Notes under the pieces: generated by a model
What the model was told of the DNA's origin: nothing
Databases searched by the model: none
Seen by the model: only the letters and a program-made list of their open reading frames with translations
Shown here: positions 6,765 through 13,485 of the stretch, piece by piece
Layout: every line of letters begins with the position of its first letter
How positions within the stretch are numbered: the stretch's first letter is position 1
Source of the DNA: Korobacter sp036501185
GTDB lineage: Bacteria > Acidobacteriota > Terriglobia > Terriglobales > Acidobacteriaceae
NCBI GenBank assembly: GCA_036501185.1
Contig: DASYAU010000136.1
Span: forward strand, 1-15,482
Direction of reading: 5' to 3'
Length of the DNA: 15,482 nt
Program-made: the position numbers and the translations under genes

Positions 6765-7113
6765 CCTGCTTCCAGAGCTGACCGACGGCATCCAGCGCGA
6801 GGTGCACCGCATGCTGCGATGCCGCCGGCACCGCCTCGACTTCGCGCAGCACATCTTCCTTGCGCAGCTCCCGCAATCGCGCCACCGGCTGCCGCTCCAC
6901 CAGCGCCGCCACGGCCGATGCGCACGCCATCGCCGGCACGCACCCCTTTGCGCGAAATCGAATCGCCTCTACCACTCCGTCTTCGATCTTCGCCGCCAGT
7001 TCGAGCACATCGCCGCACGCCGGGTTTTCGATTCGGACGCGCGTGTTCGCCCCAGGCAATTCGCCTGCCAGCCGCGGATGTTCGAAGTGGTCGAGTAAGC
7101 GCGCCGAATACAT
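6739..7113 (-). CDS. NifU/IscU-like iron-sulfur cluster scaffold homologue, 124 aa
   Basis: Resembles the IscU/NifU N-terminal fold, which assembles [2Fe-2S] clusters and passes them to apoproteins. The MYSARLLDHFEHPR start matches the conserved Y-x-x-x-V/L-x-D-H-F/Y-x-x-P-R opening. NPACGDVLEL (30-39) supplies C33 and D35, and FRAKGCVPAMACASA (53-67) supplies C58. The third site is altered: ASQHAVHLALDAV (98-110) aligns with the IscU H-C-x-x-L-A-x-D-A-I segment, keeping the His (H101) but placing Ala102 where the third cysteine should be; H104 and C64 lie nearby. Canonical [2Fe-2S] assembly may therefore be changed. No cysteine desulfurase or other isc gene is adjacent. It is convergent with cytochrome copy 2 (26-bp overlap) and divergent from the BtuF-like gene. 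No clear Shine-Dalgarno; the start is fixed by the conserved N-terminus. Confidence 0.8.
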   Translation of the reverse strand: MYSARLLDHFEHPRLAGELPGANTRVRIENPACGDVLELAAKIEDGVVEAIRFRAKGCVPAMACASAVAALVERQPVARLRELRKEDVLREVEAVPAASQHAVHLALDAVGQLWKQVSAAARSC

Positions 7114-7139
7114 CGCTATATTCTACTGGTTTGTATCAG

Positions 7140-7193
7140 GGCATGGCTGCAGCCATGCCAAAATGACTTGGGAGGAAAGAGGCTTTTGCCTCT
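7140..7193. repeat. Palindrome plus hairpin, REP-like intergenic element
   Basis: A perfect 20-bp palindrome, GGCATGGCTGCAGCCATGCC (7140-7159), is followed by a 6-bp stem with TTTT loop, AGAGGC-TTTT-GCCTCT (7178-7193). Both lie in the 98-bp gap between divergent genes. It could be a dispersed REP-like element or an operator; a single copy cannot settle which. Confidence 0.5.
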
Positions 7194-7211
7194 GCGAGTT
7201 TCCCGCCGCGC

Positions 7212-8027
7212 ATGAATCTCTTTGCCCCAACCCGCGTCGCCTCGTTGCAACCGAGCATCACGTCAATCCTCGATCGCCTTGGCCTGCTCGATCGCCTCGT
7301 CGCCTGCACAAAATATTGCGTGGACGTAGCGCCTCGCGTCGCAGAAAGCGGCGCCCACATCATTCACGATTCTTGGACCGCGAATGCCGCCGAGATCCTC
7401 TCCAGCAATCCCGACATCGTCTTCGCCTCTGTTCCCTACCAGATGGAAGCCGTCGCCGAAATCCTGAAAGCCGGCATTCGCTTCGTCGGCCTCGCTCCGC
7501 ACACTCTCGAGGACATCTACAAAGACGTCGCCACCATCGCCGGCGTAATGCAAGCCTCGCACCGCGGCGCCGCACTCATCCACGAGATGCAAAACGCAAT
7601 CGACGACACTCGACAGCAGACGCGTGACCTACAGCCCCGCCCGCGTGTCTTCGCCGAAGAATGGGGCAAGCCCATCATCCACTCGCAACCCTGGATCGCC
7701 GAGTTGATCGAAGCTGCCGGAGGCGAGTTCCTCGGTGAGCCCGGCAAGCACACAGACACCGAAACCATCCGCTCCGCCAATCCCGACGTCATCCTCGCGG
7801 CCTGGTGCGGTGCCGGCGATCGCGTGCCGCTGGAAAAAATTGTCCGTGATCGTGGCTGGCTCGAAGTCGACGCGGTGAAGAATCGCCGCGTCTTTTGCGT
7901 GAACGACGAGTTCTTCAATACTCCAGGTCCCTCGCTCATCGATGGCCTGAAGGCGATTCTCTGGGCCCTCCACCCTGACCGTTTTCCTCCCATCCCGGGC
8001 ATCCGCCAGATCGCCGCCGACCTCTGA
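7212..8027 (+). CDS. BtuF-like cobalamin/metal-chelate binding protein, no signal peptide, 271 aa
   Basis: Type III periplasmic-binding-protein fold (COG0614, BtuF/FepB-like). The N-lobe opens with TRVASLQPSITSILDRLGLLDRLVACTKYC (7-36), then HDSWTANAAEILSSNPDIVFAS (52-73) and LKAGIRFVGLAP (85-96); a long linking helix spans about 98-140; the C-lobe has VFAEEWGKPIIHSQPWIAELIEAAGG (146-171), SANPDVILAAWCG (188-200), VDAVKNRRVFCVND (219-232) and PSLIDGLKAI (240-249). Members normally deliver cobalamin or iron chelates to an ABC importer from the periplasm. This one starts directly at the first lobe with no signal peptide or lipobox, and the nearest upstream ATG is out of frame, so it may be cytoplasmic. 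No BtuCD genes are adjacent. Annotation pipelines often name this group cobalamin-binding protein; the ligand is unproven. Confidence 0.82.
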   Translation: MNLFAPTRVASLQPSITSILDRLGLLDRLVACTKYCVDVAPRVAESGAHIIHDSWTANAAEILSSNPDIVFASVPYQMEAVAEILKAGIRFVGLAPHTLEDIYKDVATIAGVMQASHRGAALIHEMQNAIDDTRQQTRDLQPRPRVFAEEWGKPIIHSQPWIAELIEAAGGEFLGEPGKHTDTETIRSANPDVILAAWCGAGDRVPLEKIVRDRGWLEVDAVKNRRVFCVNDEFFNTPGPSLIDGLKAILWALHPDRFPPIPGIRQIAADL

Positions 8028-8048
8028 TCGTTATGGTTAAATAAAATT

Positions 8049-8540
8049 ATGGCCACTACGCTCACCCGCGAACAACTCACCGCCGACCTCACGAATCTGG
8101 CGAAGTCCGCGCCCTCGGTCGACGACCTGATGACCGACATCGTCGGCCGACTCCAGCAGTACTTGCCACACTACAACTGGGTGGGGTTTTATATGATCGA
8201 GAAGAGCGTGATGCCGGGCGTGGATCCCGTGCTCGTGCTCGGCCCTTATGTCGGCGCGCCGACCACGCACACGCGCATCCCGCTCAGTCAAGGCATCTGC
8301 GGCGCCGCCGTCACCACCGGCAACACCGTCGTAGTCGACGACGTCAACTCCGATCCACGCTATCTCGCGTGCTCGCTCGAAACCAAGTCAGAGATCGTCG
8401 TCCCAGTGCGCGTGAAAGGCGAAATTGTCGGCGAGCTGGATATCGATAGCCACGAATCTGCTGCCTTTGGCGACGGAGACCGCCACTTCTGCGAATTCTG
8501 CGCGCGCCTGGTGGGCGAGTATCTCGAGCGCACCACGTAA
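8049..8540 (+). CDS. GAF-domain protein, free methionine-(R)-sulfoxide reductase type, 163 aa
   Basis: Single GAF-domain protein of the YebR/fRMsr type, predicted to reduce free methionine-R-sulfoxide in the cytoplasm. The fold runs from WVGFYMI (44-50) through LVLGPYVGAPTTHTRIPLSQGICGAAV (62-88), VVVDDVNSDPRYLACSLETKSEIVVPV (94-120) and GEIVGELDIDSHESAAFGDGD (124-144). C84 in GICG and C108 in YLAC-x5-SEIVVP correspond to the resolving and catalytic cysteines of fRMsr enzymes; E115 in SEI and the DIDS motif also match. The length fits. Its TAA abuts the ATG of the Nudix gene with no gap, so the two are probably co-translated; both functions clean up oxidised metabolites. Confidence 0.85.
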   Translation: MATTLTREQLTADLTNLAKSAPSVDDLMTDIVGRLQQYLPHYNWVGFYMIEKSVMPGVDPVLVLGPYVGAPTTHTRIPLSQGICGAAVTTGNTVVVDDVNSDPRYLACSLETKSEIVVPVRVKGEIVGELDIDSHESAAFGDGDRHFCEFCARLVGEYLERTT

Positions 8541-8960
8541 ATGCCCGATCCATCCACTGAAGTAAAAGTGAAACGTGTCGTCGCCGCCCTGCTTCTACGC
8601 GCCGACGAAATTCTCTGCTGTCAGCGCGCCAAAGACGACCCCTTCCCGCTGAAGTGGGAATTCCCCGGCGGCAAGATCGAACCCAACGAATCTCCAGAAG
8701 CCGCCCTTCGTCGCGAGCTGGTTGAAGAGCTAGCCATCGAAGCCGAGATCGGCCCGCTCATCGAAACCATTCGCCACACCTACACCCCAGGCGTCGTCAT
8801 CGAGCTACATTTCTTCCGCGTCGACCGCTGGACCAGCGAAATCAAAAACCTCATCTTCAACGATGTGCGCTGGGTACACCGAAACGAGATGCCCTCGCTC
8901 GATTTCCTCGAAGCAGACTTGGAATTAGTCAGAGAGATAGCAGCAGGAAGAAAGCTGTAG
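8541..8960 (+). CDS. MutT-like Nudix (d)NTP pyrophosphohydrolase, 139 aa
   Basis: Nudix hydrolase of the 8-oxo-dGTP diphosphatase (MutT) type, sanitising oxidised nucleotides. The core opens VKRVVAALLLRADEILCCQRA; KWEFPGGKIEPNES leads into the Nudix box, where G-x5-E-x7-REL-x-EE-x-x-I is complete except that the usual EEL-G-I is EELAI. ELHFF followed by W..EI....DVRWV and a final D-x-x-L helix matches the MutT C-terminus. Length is typical. The start follows directly after the preceding TAA. It may act with the upstream sulfoxide reductase in oxidative-damage defence. It converges on the Nramp-like gene after a 35-bp gap, where only a weak 5-bp hairpin (8965-8976) is seen. Confidence 0.9.
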   Translation: MPDPSTEVKVKRVVAALLLRADEILCCQRAKDDPFPLKWEFPGGKIEPNESPEAALRRELVEELAIEAEIGPLIETIRHTYTPGVVIELHFFRVDRWTSEIKNLIFNDVRWVHRNEMPSLDFLEADLELVREIAAGRKL

Positions 8961-8995
8961 CATCCAGGATTTCCTGACACCTGAAACCTGACGCC

Positions 8996-10243
8996 CTATT
9001 TCCCCAGCGACATAAACCATGCCACCGTCAGTCCAATCATCACTACGGTGGTGATCCAAGCAATCGCATTGAACGCATGCCCATTCTTGTGTTTGCCCAT
9101 CAGCTCGGTCTTGTTTGCGAGCAGCACCATGAAGATGAGCACAAACGGCAGCACCGCGCCGTTCACCACCTGTGAAAGGATGCTGATCTTCACCAGTGGA
9201 AGATTGGGGATCAGAATAACCGCGCCCCCCGCCACGATCAGGATCGTGTATAGCCAATAAAAGAACGGTGCCTCGCCAAACTGTTTGTCCACTCCAGATT
9301 CGAAGCCCAGTCCTTCGCAAACCGTGTAAGCCGTAGAGAGCGGCAAAATGGAAGCCGCGAACAACGAGGCATTAAACAATCCCACTGCAAAGAGAATGAA
9401 TGCATACTGCCCGGCAAGCGGCGCCAGCGCCTTCGCCGCATCCGCGCCATCATTAATCTGGTGAAAGCCGTGAACAAACAAAGTCGCAGCGCAAGCCACG
9501 ATGATGAACCACGCCACCACATCGGTAAACACGCACCCGATGATCACGTCCCAGCGCGACGCCCGATACTGCTTCGCCGTAATTCCCTTCTCCACAATCG
9601 ACGCCTGCAGATAGAACTGCATCCACGGCGCAATTGTCGTCCCTACCAATCCAATAATCGTGTACACGTAGTCTTTGTCGCGGAAATTGACGTTGCTCGA
9701 CGGCTTTACCGTCGCCACCAGCGCCTCTTTCCACGCGGGCCCCGCCACCCATCCCGCAATGATGTACGCGAAATACACGAACGAAGCCGCGAGGAAAATC
9801 TTCTCTACGTTTTTGTAGTTCCCTTTCACTACTAGGAACCACACGATCGCCCCGCAGATCGGCACGCTGTAATACTTAGGAACGTTGAACAGTTGCAGGC
9901 TACTCGCGATGCCGGCAAACTCGGCCACCACGTTGCCGAAGTTGCAAATCACCAGCCCGATCATCATGAAGGTGGTGATCCGCAGCCCGTATTCTTCGCG
10001 GATGAGGTCGGAAAGTCCCTTGCCCGTCACGGCACCAAGTCGCGCCGCCATCTCCTGCACAACAATCAACGCAACGGTTGTTGGAAGCAGGGTCCAGAGC
10101 AGTCCGTAGCCGAACTGCGCGCCCGCCGCGGAATATTGGAAAATTCCGCCGGCGTCGTTATCAACATTGGCTGTAATGAAGCCCGGGCCAACAACCGCCA
10201 GAATCAGCAGCAGCCGGGTCTTCCAATGCCTGGTCCATTTCAT
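8996..10243 (-). CDS. Nramp-family-related divalent metal transporter with atypical metal site, 415 aa
   Basis: Integral membrane carrier of the Nramp/SLC11 (LeuT-fold) superfamily with about 11 hydrophobic helices. The helix-1 region is VVGPGFITANVDNDAGGI (17-34), where canonical Nramps have a DPGN motif. The helix-6 region is GTTIAPWMQFYLQASIVEKG (201-220); A205-P206-W207 occupies the place of the canonical M-P-H, losing the metal-coordinating Met. QVVNGAVLPFVLIFMVLLAN (358-377) matches the helix-10 region. Loss of the soft methionine ligand is a known feature of Nramp-related Mg2+ transporters, so the substrate may be Mg2+ or another hard ion rather than Mn2+/Fe2+; this is inference. It is the last gene of a minus-strand set, downstream of an MgtE-N/CBS protein and separated from it by a 126-bp repeat. 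Length and helix count are normal. Confidence 0.88.
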   Translation of the reverse strand: MKWTRHWKTRLLLILAVVGPGFITANVDNDAGGIFQYSAAGAQFGYGLLWTLLPTTVALIVVQEMAARLGAVTGKGLSDLIREEYGLRITTFMMIGLVICNFGNVVAEFAGIASSLQLFNVPKYYSVPICGAIVWFLVVKGNYKNVEKIFLAASFVYFAYIIAGWVAGPAWKEALVATVKPSSNVNFRDKDYVYTIIGLVGTTIAPWMQFYLQASIVEKGITAKQYRASRWDVIIGCVFTDVVAWFIIVACAATLFVHGFHQINDGADAAKALAPLAGQYAFILFAVGLFNASLFAASILPLSTAYTVCEGLGFESGVDKQFGEAPFFYWLYTILIVAGGAVILIPNLPLVKISILSQVVNGAVLPFVLIFMVLLANKTELMGKHKNGHAFNAIAWITTVVMIGLTVAWFMSLGK

Positions 10244-10305
10244 TCCTGCTCATTCGCTAGCGGTTGGATTTACAGCCCTTCCAGCATAAACGAAAAGCGA
10301 AAGCT

Positions 10306-10431
10306 TTAACCACAGAGGACCCTGAGGTTTTTGAGGTTTTGTTAACCAGCGTTGAACACCTCGGGCGCAGCCAGACTGGATGGTAATTCACAACGAAAAC
10401 CCTCCTGCCCCTCTGTGTCCTCTGTGGTTAA
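10306..10431. repeat. 126-bp MITE/REP-like element with 15-bp terminal inverted repeats
   Basis: TTAACCACAGAGGAC (10306-10320) and its exact reverse complement GTCCTCTGTGGTTAA (10417-10431) bound the element. Inside the arms, similarity continues imperfectly for about 25 more bases (GAGG and TTTT blocks), so a transcript could fold into a long hairpin. No ORF is present. CCACAGAGGA-type repeats occur as dispersed intergenic elements in many bacterial genomes. It fills most of the 195-bp gap between the MgtE-N/CBS and Nramp-like genes. Confidence 0.7.
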
Positions 10432-10438
10432 TTTTCTT

Positions 10439-11677
10439 TTACAGTTTGCTACGCAGCAGACTGATCACGTCATCCGCCGTGATCACCCCCGTCAGCACCC
10501 CATCATCATCGACGACTGGCAGCGTCAGCAGGTTGTACTTGTCGAACATCTCCGCCACCTCGCGCTCATCTGCATCCGGATGACAAAATATGTGTGCCCC
10601 GTGGCTGAGATCCGCAAGCGGCGCCGTCGGGTTTGCCAGCACCAGCTTCGCCAGCGGCACGGAGCCCACCAGCTTCTCGTCTTTATCCACTAAGAAGATC
10701 GTGCTCATGCTCTCCAGCGGGCCATCAAAGTGCCTCATCATCTCGATTGCATACGCCACGCGCGCGGTCGGCAGCATGGCCATGTAGTCCGTGGTCATAC
10801 GGCCGGCAGCCGTATCTTCCTCGAACTCCATCAGCCCTTCCACTTCCTGGCGCTCCGCCGGCTCCATCTCCGTCAAAATTTCTTCGGAGTGCTCTTCCGG
10901 CATCTCGGCCAGCAAGTCGGCTGCCGCATCGGGATTCATCTCTTCCACGATGTCGGCGGCGTGCTCGGTATCGAGCGAGCTCAGAATCGAGACCTGCAGC
11001 TTGGGATCGACTTCCTCCAACGCCTGCGCCGCCACATCTTCGTCCAGGGTCTGGAAAAGCGCCTCGCGCTCGGCAGGCGCCAGTTCCTCGATAATGTCCG
11101 CCAAATCGGCCGGATGCAGTGTCGCCAGCTTGTCACCCGAAATCTTCAGCTTCACCCGTCGCGCCGGATCCGTCTCGATGAGGTCCACGTAATCCCACGG
11201 GATCAACTTCGACGAAAGTTTCCCCAGGAATGCATTCAGCGCCGGCCGCGGCACCACTCCCTTCAGCAACCGCCGCGCCGCTCCCCGCGCGCCGATATCC
11301 ACTCCGGTAACTTTCAGCACAAATGGCTCACCGTTGTCGGTCGCCAGTTCCACGTCGTTTACGCGGACGACCTTGCGTCCATTCGTGTCGATAATCTGTT
11401 GGTCAAGAAGGTCGCGGGTCAGCATCAGCATGCCTTCCGAACCCGCAAATTCCGTAAAGTCGGCAGCCTTCACATTTGCCTGAATCCCGCCGTTGATCCC
11501 GACAATCTCCTTCGCCGCCAGCAGCCGCTGCCCCGCTTTGGTCTTCAGCACCATGGAAGCGATCTTGTTGGCGTCCTGCTGTGGGACGATGGCCAGCTCG
11601 CGCACGCGTCCGGCCTGCGCGCCCGACGCATCGAACACGGGCGCTCCAATCAGGTCCGAAAGTGGGTAATTAGCCAT
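10439..11677 (-). CDS. Soluble PRC-barrel / MgtE-N / CBS-pair protein, 412 aa
   Basis: Cytoplasmic multidomain protein resembling the regulatory half of the MgtE magnesium channel, without any channel helices. Residues about 4-75 form a PRC-barrel-like domain (LSDLIGAPVFDASGAQAGRV), and a second occurs at 88-130 (DLLDQQIIDTNGRKVVRVNDV). The acidic MgtE-N superhelix covers about 183-285 (LHPADLADIIEEL, LDTEHAADIVEEMNPDAAADLL). TAGRMTTDYMAMLP (289-303) opens the CBS pair (about 295-345 and 355-410), ending at LPVVDDDGVLTGVITADDVISLL. In MgtE these domains bind Mg2+ through acidic residues and gate the pore. Here they probably sense Mg2+ or nucleotides and act on a partner, most plausibly the Nramp-like carrier next downstream. 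An in-frame GTG/ATG extension of 21 residues exists upstream, but MANYPLSDLIG begins the domain and has GAAGGG ahead of it. Confidence 0.88.
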   Translation of the reverse strand: MANYPLSDLIGAPVFDASGAQAGRVRELAIVPQQDANKIASMVLKTKAGQRLLAAKEIVGINGGIQANVKAADFTEFAGSEGMLMLTRDLLDQQIIDTNGRKVVRVNDVELATDNGEPFVLKVTGVDIGARGAARRLLKGVVPRPALNAFLGKLSSKLIPWDYVDLIETDPARRVKLKISGDKLATLHPADLADIIEELAPAEREALFQTLDEDVAAQALEEVDPKLQVSILSSLDTEHAADIVEEMNPDAAADLLAEMPEEHSEEILTEMEPAERQEVEGLMEFEEDTAAGRMTTDYMAMLPTARVAYAIEMMRHFDGPLESMSTIFLVDKDEKLVGSVPLAKLVLANPTAPLADLSHGAHIFCHPDADEREVAEMFDKYNLLTLPVVDDDGVLTGVITADDVISLLRSKL

Positions 11678-11767
11678 TACGAGGTGCCCTTCGCAGAATA
11701 ACCCCAACCAGAATTCTATCTCGCACAAAATCGCGCTCACCGTGACTTTCAGAGCACGAAAGGGAAA

Positions 11768-12361
11768 TTACTTTTCCACGATCACCAGCTTCCCGTTCTC
11801 CACCCGCATATCGGCCACAAAATCCCGAAGCTTGAGCTTCTCGTGCTGGCTTGGTTCGGCAAGCTTCTCCTGCAATCGCGGATTGATCAGCGACACCGGT
11901 ACGCTTAAGTTGCCGATTTTGGCGCTCGTTATCTCAATATTGGCGTAACCGTTCTTTGCCGTGAGATGGCCGCTCATCGTCACGTAGATGTCCTTGCCGA
12001 ACCGCTTCACCGTGAATTGACCCACCGCCTCGTCGTTCACGAAATTGATCCCGACGATCTTAGTCTCCACGTTTTCCGCCGACCCCGGCCCCATCACCTG
12101 CTCCGCATTTGCAGCCATGTCCTGGATGCTGGCGTTTACCTCTTCCGGCGAGAACTCCTCCCTCGTCGAGCCTTCGTTGTCCTCCTTGGCCTGCTCCAGG
12201 TGCTGCATCTTCTGCTCAAAATCGTGCGAGAACTGCTTCTTGTCCTCGGGCGTCACCGCGGCGTCCGGGCGCTGCGGCTTACTGATCATCAGCAGGATCA
12301 CCAACACCATCCCGCCCAGCACGAACCAGCGCACGATCCCCCACACATTCTTGAAGTTCAT
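11768..12361 (-). CDS. Membrane-anchored protein of unknown function, 197 aa
   Basis: I do not recognise this family. Residues about 9-26 form one transmembrane anchor (VRWFVLGGMVLVILLMI) with a short N-terminal cytoplasmic tail; the rest should be periplasmic. Residues 38-80 are charged and helical (DKKQFSHDFEQKMQHLEQAKED), possibly coiled coil. The remainder is beta-rich: ETKIVGINFVNDEAVGQFTVKRFGKDIYVTMSGHL, then ITSAKIGNLSVPVSLINPRLQEKL and DFVADMRVENGKLVIVEK at the C-terminus. The closing pattern (G-x-LxxPVSLINPxLQ...V..GKLVI) resembles DUF2140/DUF2993-type lipid-associated beta domains, but only loosely. The ATG has AAAGGA 8 bp upstream. It is on the same strand as the MgtE-N/CBS gene, 90 bp before it, and divergent from the ferritin-like gene. 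Confidence 0.8.
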   Translation of the reverse strand: MNFKNVWGIVRWFVLGGMVLVILLMISKPQRPDAAVTPEDKKQFSHDFEQKMQHLEQAKEDNEGSTREEFSPEEVNASIQDMAANAEQVMGPGSAENVETKIVGINFVNDEAVGQFTVKRFGKDIYVTMSGHLTAKNGYANIEITSAKIGNLSVPVSLINPRLQEKLAEPSQHEKLKLRDFVADMRVENGKLVIVEK

Positions 12362-12480
12362 AGAAACGGTCCTTTTTCGTCTTACGCCCTACAGTGAGAC
12401 ATCCAGAGGTGCCGCGCAAGTCTCTAATTGAACGCCGTCCGCTCGCGGGCGAAATCTGCTTCCCCCTACAGAGGTTCCCC

Positions 12481-13383
12481 ATGCCGCACTTTGTTGAAGA
12501 CGTTGAGGAAATCCGTCAGCGTGCCTCGCAGAAAATCGAGGACGGCGCCGTGACCGATTCCCTCGGTCCTGACGTCGAGAAAACCATCGAAATTTTGAAC
12601 GAAGCACTCGCCACCGAAATCGTGTGCGTCCTTCGCTACATGCACCATTACTTCATGGCCACCGGCGTCCATGGCAAGTCCGTCTCCGGCGAATTCAAGG
12701 AGCACGCCGACGAAGAACGCGAACACGCCGACATGATCGCCGAACGCATCCAGCAGCTCGGCGGCGCCCCCGACTACAACCCCAAGACTCTCCTCCAGCG
12801 CTCGGTTTCTCACTACGTCGAAGGCGAAACCCTGGCCGACATGATCAAGGAGGACCTCATTGCCGAACGCGTCGTCATCGAGGTCTATCAGAAGATGATC
12901 GAGTACTTCGGCATGAAAGATCCGACTACTCGCCGCATGATCGAGCACATTAAGGAACAGGAAGAGGAGCACGCCAGCGATCTCTCTGACCTGCTCTTCA
13001 TCGTGAATCCGCACACCGGAAAAGAAGAAGGCGAAGACCCCGGCGCCAATCCGCTCCAGAAGCAGACAGGTACCGGTCGCGTGGACGCACAGCGCAACCA
13101 GGAAACGAAGACCGAAGATCATCAGAATCGAAGCGCTTCAGGGAAAGAATCCATGCCCACCCGCGAGAATAGCAAGAAAGCTCCCGAACCCTTCGCCGGG
13201 CGCGGTACGGTGGTAGAACCAGCCCACCAGCCCGGCACAGGCGGGCGCACCATGAACCGGCGCGGCAATCGGGATGAAATCGAAACCGACGACTCCGCGC
13301 GCCGCCCGAACGCTGGCGCTTCCCAGGGTAGCAATCGCTCAGCCCGCGTTACCAGCAAGAACCGCAAGAAGAACGTCGCGTAG
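12481..13383 (+). CDS. Ferritin-like diiron protein with long basic C-terminal tail, 300 aa
   Basis: Four-helix-bundle ferritin-like protein, related to bacterioferritin, for iron storage or oxidation. Metal-ligand candidates fall in the correct order: E46 (LNEALATEIV), E79-x2-H82 (HADEEREHAD), E129 (DLIAERVVI) and E161-x2-H164 (EQEEEHASDL). The core ends near residue 175. A further 120 or so residues are hydrophilic, rich in Gly, Asn, Arg, Glu and Lys, probably disordered, and strongly basic at the end (RVTSKNRKKNV). Bacterioferritins are about 160 aa, so the tail is a real extension. A longer frame begins at 12394, but ATG 12481 has AGAGG 6 bp upstream and starts the conserved core. An internal ATG at 13153 is preceded by AGGGA and could start a 76-residue basic product. 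No bacterioferritin haem Met is evident. It is divergent from the membrane-anchored gene and followed by a terminator. Confidence 0.85.
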   Translation: MPHFVEDVEEIRQRASQKIEDGAVTDSLGPDVEKTIEILNEALATEIVCVLRYMHHYFMATGVHGKSVSGEFKEHADEEREHADMIAERIQQLGGAPDYNPKTLLQRSVSHYVEGETLADMIKEDLIAERVVIEVYQKMIEYFGMKDPTTRRMIEHIKEQEEEHASDLSDLLFIVNPHTGKEEGEDPGANPLQKQTGTGRVDAQRNQETKTEDHQNRSASGKESMPTRENSKKAPEPFAGRGTVVEPAHQPGTGGRTMNRRGNRDEIETDDSARRPNAGASQGSNRSARVTSKNRKKNVA

Positions 13384-13397
13384 CTCAGCACAAAAGA

Positions 13398-13425
13398 AAA
13401 AGGGCGGCCCGTCGGTCGCCCTTTT
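13398..13425. terminator. Bidirectional intrinsic terminator
   Basis: AAAAGGGCG (13398-13406) pairs perfectly with CGCCCTTTT (13417-13425) around a 10-nt loop, with TTTTCGTTT on the plus side and an A-rich run upstream that gives a U-tract on the minus strand. It lies between the convergent ferritin-like and aldolase genes and can serve both. Confidence 0.85.
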
Positions 13426-13485
13426 CGTTTGCGCTGAATTCAGTTCGCTTGTGCTGGATGCTCTCTGCGCTTCGATCAGCCGCCG

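Noticed and set aside
7114..7211. Cobalamin riboswitch before the BtuF-like gene
   Set aside because: The gap is only 98 bp and lacks the B12-box consensus; it is filled by a palindrome and a small hairpin.
10323..10339. CRISPR or tandem-repeat array suggested by GAGGTTTTTGAGGTTTT
   Set aside because: Only two short units, no spacers and no cas genes; it is part of the arm of the inverted-repeat element.
10730..11701. Plus-strand open frame of 323 codons opposite the MgtE-N/CBS gene
   Set aside because: His/Arg-rich antisense translation with no family features; the opposite strand carries clear domains.
11678..11740. 21-residue N-terminal extension of the MgtE-N/CBS protein
   Set aside because: The PRC-barrel begins at MANYPLSDLIG, and the ribosome-binding-site-like GAAGGG lies inside the extension.
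12394..12480. 29-residue N-terminal extension of the ferritin-like protein
   Set aside because: It precedes the Shine-Dalgarno at ATG 12481, does not look like a signal peptide and lies in the divergent promoter region.
12481..13383. Calling the ferritin-like gene a true bacterioferritin (bfr)
   Set aside because: The haem-binding Met of bacterioferritin is not evident, and the long tail is atypical, so only the ferritin-like level is supported.
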